In this document: positions 62,826-64,000 of the stretch, in pieces
How positions within the stretch are numbered: position 1 is the stretch's first letter
Layout of the letters: the number at the start of each line of letters is the position of its first letter
DNA from: Trueperaceae bacterium
GTDB taxonomy: Bacteria > Deinococcota > Deinococci > Deinococcales > Trueperaceae
NCBI GenBank assembly: GCA_036381595.1
Contig: DASVCN010000023.1
Coordinates: 248,001-312,000, forward strand
DNA: 64,000 nucleotides
Direction of reading: 5' to 3'
Program-made: the position numbers and the translations under genes
Notes under the pieces: generated by a model
What the model saw: only the letters and a program-made list of their open reading frames with translations
Databases searched by the model: none
What the model was told of the DNA's origin: nothing

Positions 62826-63344
62826 ATGTCACCGCAGAAACATGTTCCTGAACCGCCGAAACCTCCGAAGATGGAGCAGCGTGGCAACCTATCGATGTTC
62901 CAGCGGTTCGGCCTGCCGCTCATGGTGCTGTTGCCCCTCCTGGCCCTGTTCGGTGTTTTCGGAGTCACCTTCGAACGCACCGGCGCGAGCAGCGAGAGGC
63001 TGGAACTGCACGTACGGCACTCGACCCGCACGCGCCTGCGGGCCCCGCATCTCCTCACGGTCGAGGTCACGAACCGGGGCCAGTCGCCCCTGGAGGGCGT
63101 GACCGTGGTGGTGGACCGCGAGTACGTGGATGCGTTCTCCAACGTCGCCTTCACTCCTCAGGCGAGCGAGGTGACCCCCGACGAGTACCGGATCGAGCTG
63201 GGTACGATCGCCGCCTCTGCCACCCGCCTCGTCACCGCCGACATGACACCGGCCGCCTACTGGCGCCACGAGGGGATCATCTCCGCCTCGGCCGAGGGCG
63301 TCGAGCCTGTCGAGGTCGCCGTCGCGACCTTCGTTTTCCCCTAG
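62826..63344 (+). CDS. Single-pass membrane protein upstream of DUF421
   Basis: A 172 aa protein: a Pro-rich cytoplasmic tail (PEPPKPPKMEQRGNLSM), one transmembrane helix (PLMVLLPLLALFGVFGV) and an outer beta-sandwich-like domain (LLTVEVTNRGQSPLEGVTVV, YRIELGTIAASATRLV). It resembles in layout the TIGR02588-like protein at 51260. Function unknown. GGGAGG precedes the ATG and the DUF421 gene follows eight bases after the stop, so the two probably work together. Confidence 0.7.
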   Translation: MSPQKHVPEPPKPPKMEQRGNLSMFQRFGLPLMVLLPLLALFGVFGVTFERTGASSERLELHVRHSTRTRLRAPHLLTVEVTNRGQSPLEGVTVVVDREYVDAFSNVAFTPQASEVTPDEYRIELGTIAASATRLVTADMTPAAYWRHEGIISASAEGVEPVEVAVATFVFP

Positions 63345-63352
63345 GAGGGCGC

Positions 63353-63835
63353 ATGGAAACGGTTGTGCGCGTGGTGGTCGTCTACCTGTTCGTACTCGTC
63401 TCCCTGCGCATCATGGGCAAGCGCGAGTTCGGTCAGCTGGCGCCGATGGAACTGATCGCCCTACTGCTCGTGCCCGAGATCGTGTCCCAGTCGCTCGTAG
63501 GCAACGACTACTCACTCACCAATGGCTTCGTGGCGCTGTCGACACTGCTCGCCCTGGTGTTCGCCAACTCCCTGCTCTCTCACCTGAGCAAGGGTTTCGA
63601 GAAGGTTTCGGAAGGTGAGCCCGCCGTGCTCGCCCATCACGGGAAGCTGGTCCAGGCGAACCTGAACCGGGAGCGGATCTCCCCCAGCGAACTCTATGCC
63701 GAGATGCGCAAGTCGGGCCTGGAGCGCCTAGACCAGGTCCGATGGGCGGTCCTGGAAACGGACGGTAAGATCTCGATAGTTCCCGTCGAGCCGGGAGAGA
63801 GCGTGCAGAGGAAAGCGGGGAAGGGCCCCCTATAG
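63353..63835 (+). CDS. DUF421 (YetF-like) membrane protein
   Basis: A 160 aa member of the DUF421 family: three hydrophobic N-terminal segments beginning TVVRVVVVYLFVLVSLRIMG, then KREFGQLAPMELIALLLVP, and a cytoplasmic beta domain with EGEPAVLAHHGKLVQANL, RISPSELYAEMRKSG, VRWAVLETDGKISIVP. All are family hallmarks. In Bacillus spore membranes, DUF421 proteins act with partners as water or ion channels; here the role is open. AGGAGG lies four bases before the ATG. Confidence 0.9.
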   Translation: METVVRVVVVYLFVLVSLRIMGKREFGQLAPMELIALLLVPEIVSQSLVGNDYSLTNGFVALSTLLALVFANSLLSHLSKGFEKVSEGEPAVLAHHGKLVQANLNRERISPSELYAEMRKSGLERLDQVRWAVLETDGKISIVPVEPGESVQRKAGKGPL

Positions 63836-63841
63836 CGCCGC

Positions 63842-63857
63842 CTCGGCACGTGCCGAG
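63842..63857. promoter_or_regulatory. 16-bp perfect palindrome
   Basis: CTCGGCACGTGCCGAG between the convergent DUF421 gene and the partial gene at the edge. Without a loop it is a poor terminator, although the RNA could still form a stem; an operator is also possible. Confidence 0.4.
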
Positions 63858-63874
63858 CGGAAGGCCGGTTCCCT

Positions 63875-64000
63875 TCAGTTCCTGACACCCAGCAGATCGA
63901 ACGCTTCGTCCACTACCTCGCCGACCTGGGCCGGCTCCCAACCCTCACGGCCGGGCAGAGCGAGGCTGCTGCAGGCGTCGCGCAGGCAACGGTGGCCGTC
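63875..64000 (-). CDS. 3' end of an unidentified gene (cut by window edge)
   Basis: An open reverse frame enters from the edge and ends with TGA at 63875. The 41 visible residues include HRCLRDACSSLALPGREGWE and end EVVDEAFDLLGVRN. Codon use is like that of the neighbours, with third-position G/C. No family can be named from so short a piece. Confidence 0.45.
   Translation of the reverse strand, partial: DGHRCLRDACSSLALPGREGWEPAQVGEVVDEAFDLLGVRN

Overview
The window is a GC-rich chromosomal segment. It has no rRNA, tRNA, CRISPR array, insertion sequence or prophage that I can see. I infer a Deinococcota bacterium, possibly close to Truepera. The basis is a bacterial topoisomerase IB, a K+-independent proton-pumping pyrophosphatase, a DarA c-di-AMP receptor, RIO kinases, a small outer-membrane-like beta protein, many GTG and TTG starts, and many genes whose only visible promoter is a TANNNT box 5-7 bases before the start codon. 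That spacing is typical of leaderless mRNAs in Deinococcus. The assignment is inference; no marker gene was compared.

Layout. 1-1716: 5' end of dcd divergent from coaX (type III pantothenate kinase), then a small secreted beta protein. 1820-5240: phosphonate/phosphate-type ABC importer (phnD, phnC, two phnE). 5408-7100: PolX whose polymerase triad is replaced but whose PHP nuclease is intact. 7137-10393: TRAP transporter for a 2-oxo or hydroxy acid, with the binding-protein gene convergent to its membrane subunits. 10516-15231: complete CUT1 sugar ABC importer. 15251-20410: alaS-ruvX-mltG followed by a lipoate ligase gene broken by a deletion and frameshift. 20505-22602: short-chain dehydrogenase and a PAS-LuxR regulator. 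22655-26351: two RIO kinases flanking a small acidic helical protein, plus topoisomerase IB. 26415-29082: CAP-domain secreted protein and ThiI.

29145-38247 is a divergent sugar-acid or sugar catabolic locus. The left arm holds a binding protein, two permeases and a fucose-isomerase-fold isomerase. The right arm holds a YihV-like PfkB kinase, a LacD-type aldolase and two Gfo/Idh dehydrogenases. Isomerase, kinase and aldolase together form a complete glycolysis-like module for an unknown sugar; sulfoquinovose is one candidate. 38315-46418: Lrp regulator with a palindromic operator, oligopeptide-type ABC importer, a membrane spermidine-synthase-like protein, and a D-cysteine desulfhydrase/racemase pair, perhaps a D-amino-acid or peptide locus.

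46508-50011: a eukaryote-type deoxyribose-phosphate aldolase next to a two-domain ALDH16, which together would turn deoxyribose 5-phosphate into glyceraldehyde 3-phosphate and acetate. 50143-55930: a TIGR02587/TIGR02588-like membrane pair, a LivK-type binding protein joined to an ABC-2 exporter, and an acetoacetate-decarboxylase-like protein. 55953-64000: FMN reductase, hppA, pgm, a small HTH protein, darA, an MFS transporter, a DUF421 pair, and the 3' end of an unknown gene.

Two patterns cut across the window. TANNNT boxes sit right before starts, and all four ABC binding-protein genes that have a transport gene downstream are followed by a strong GC stem-loop.
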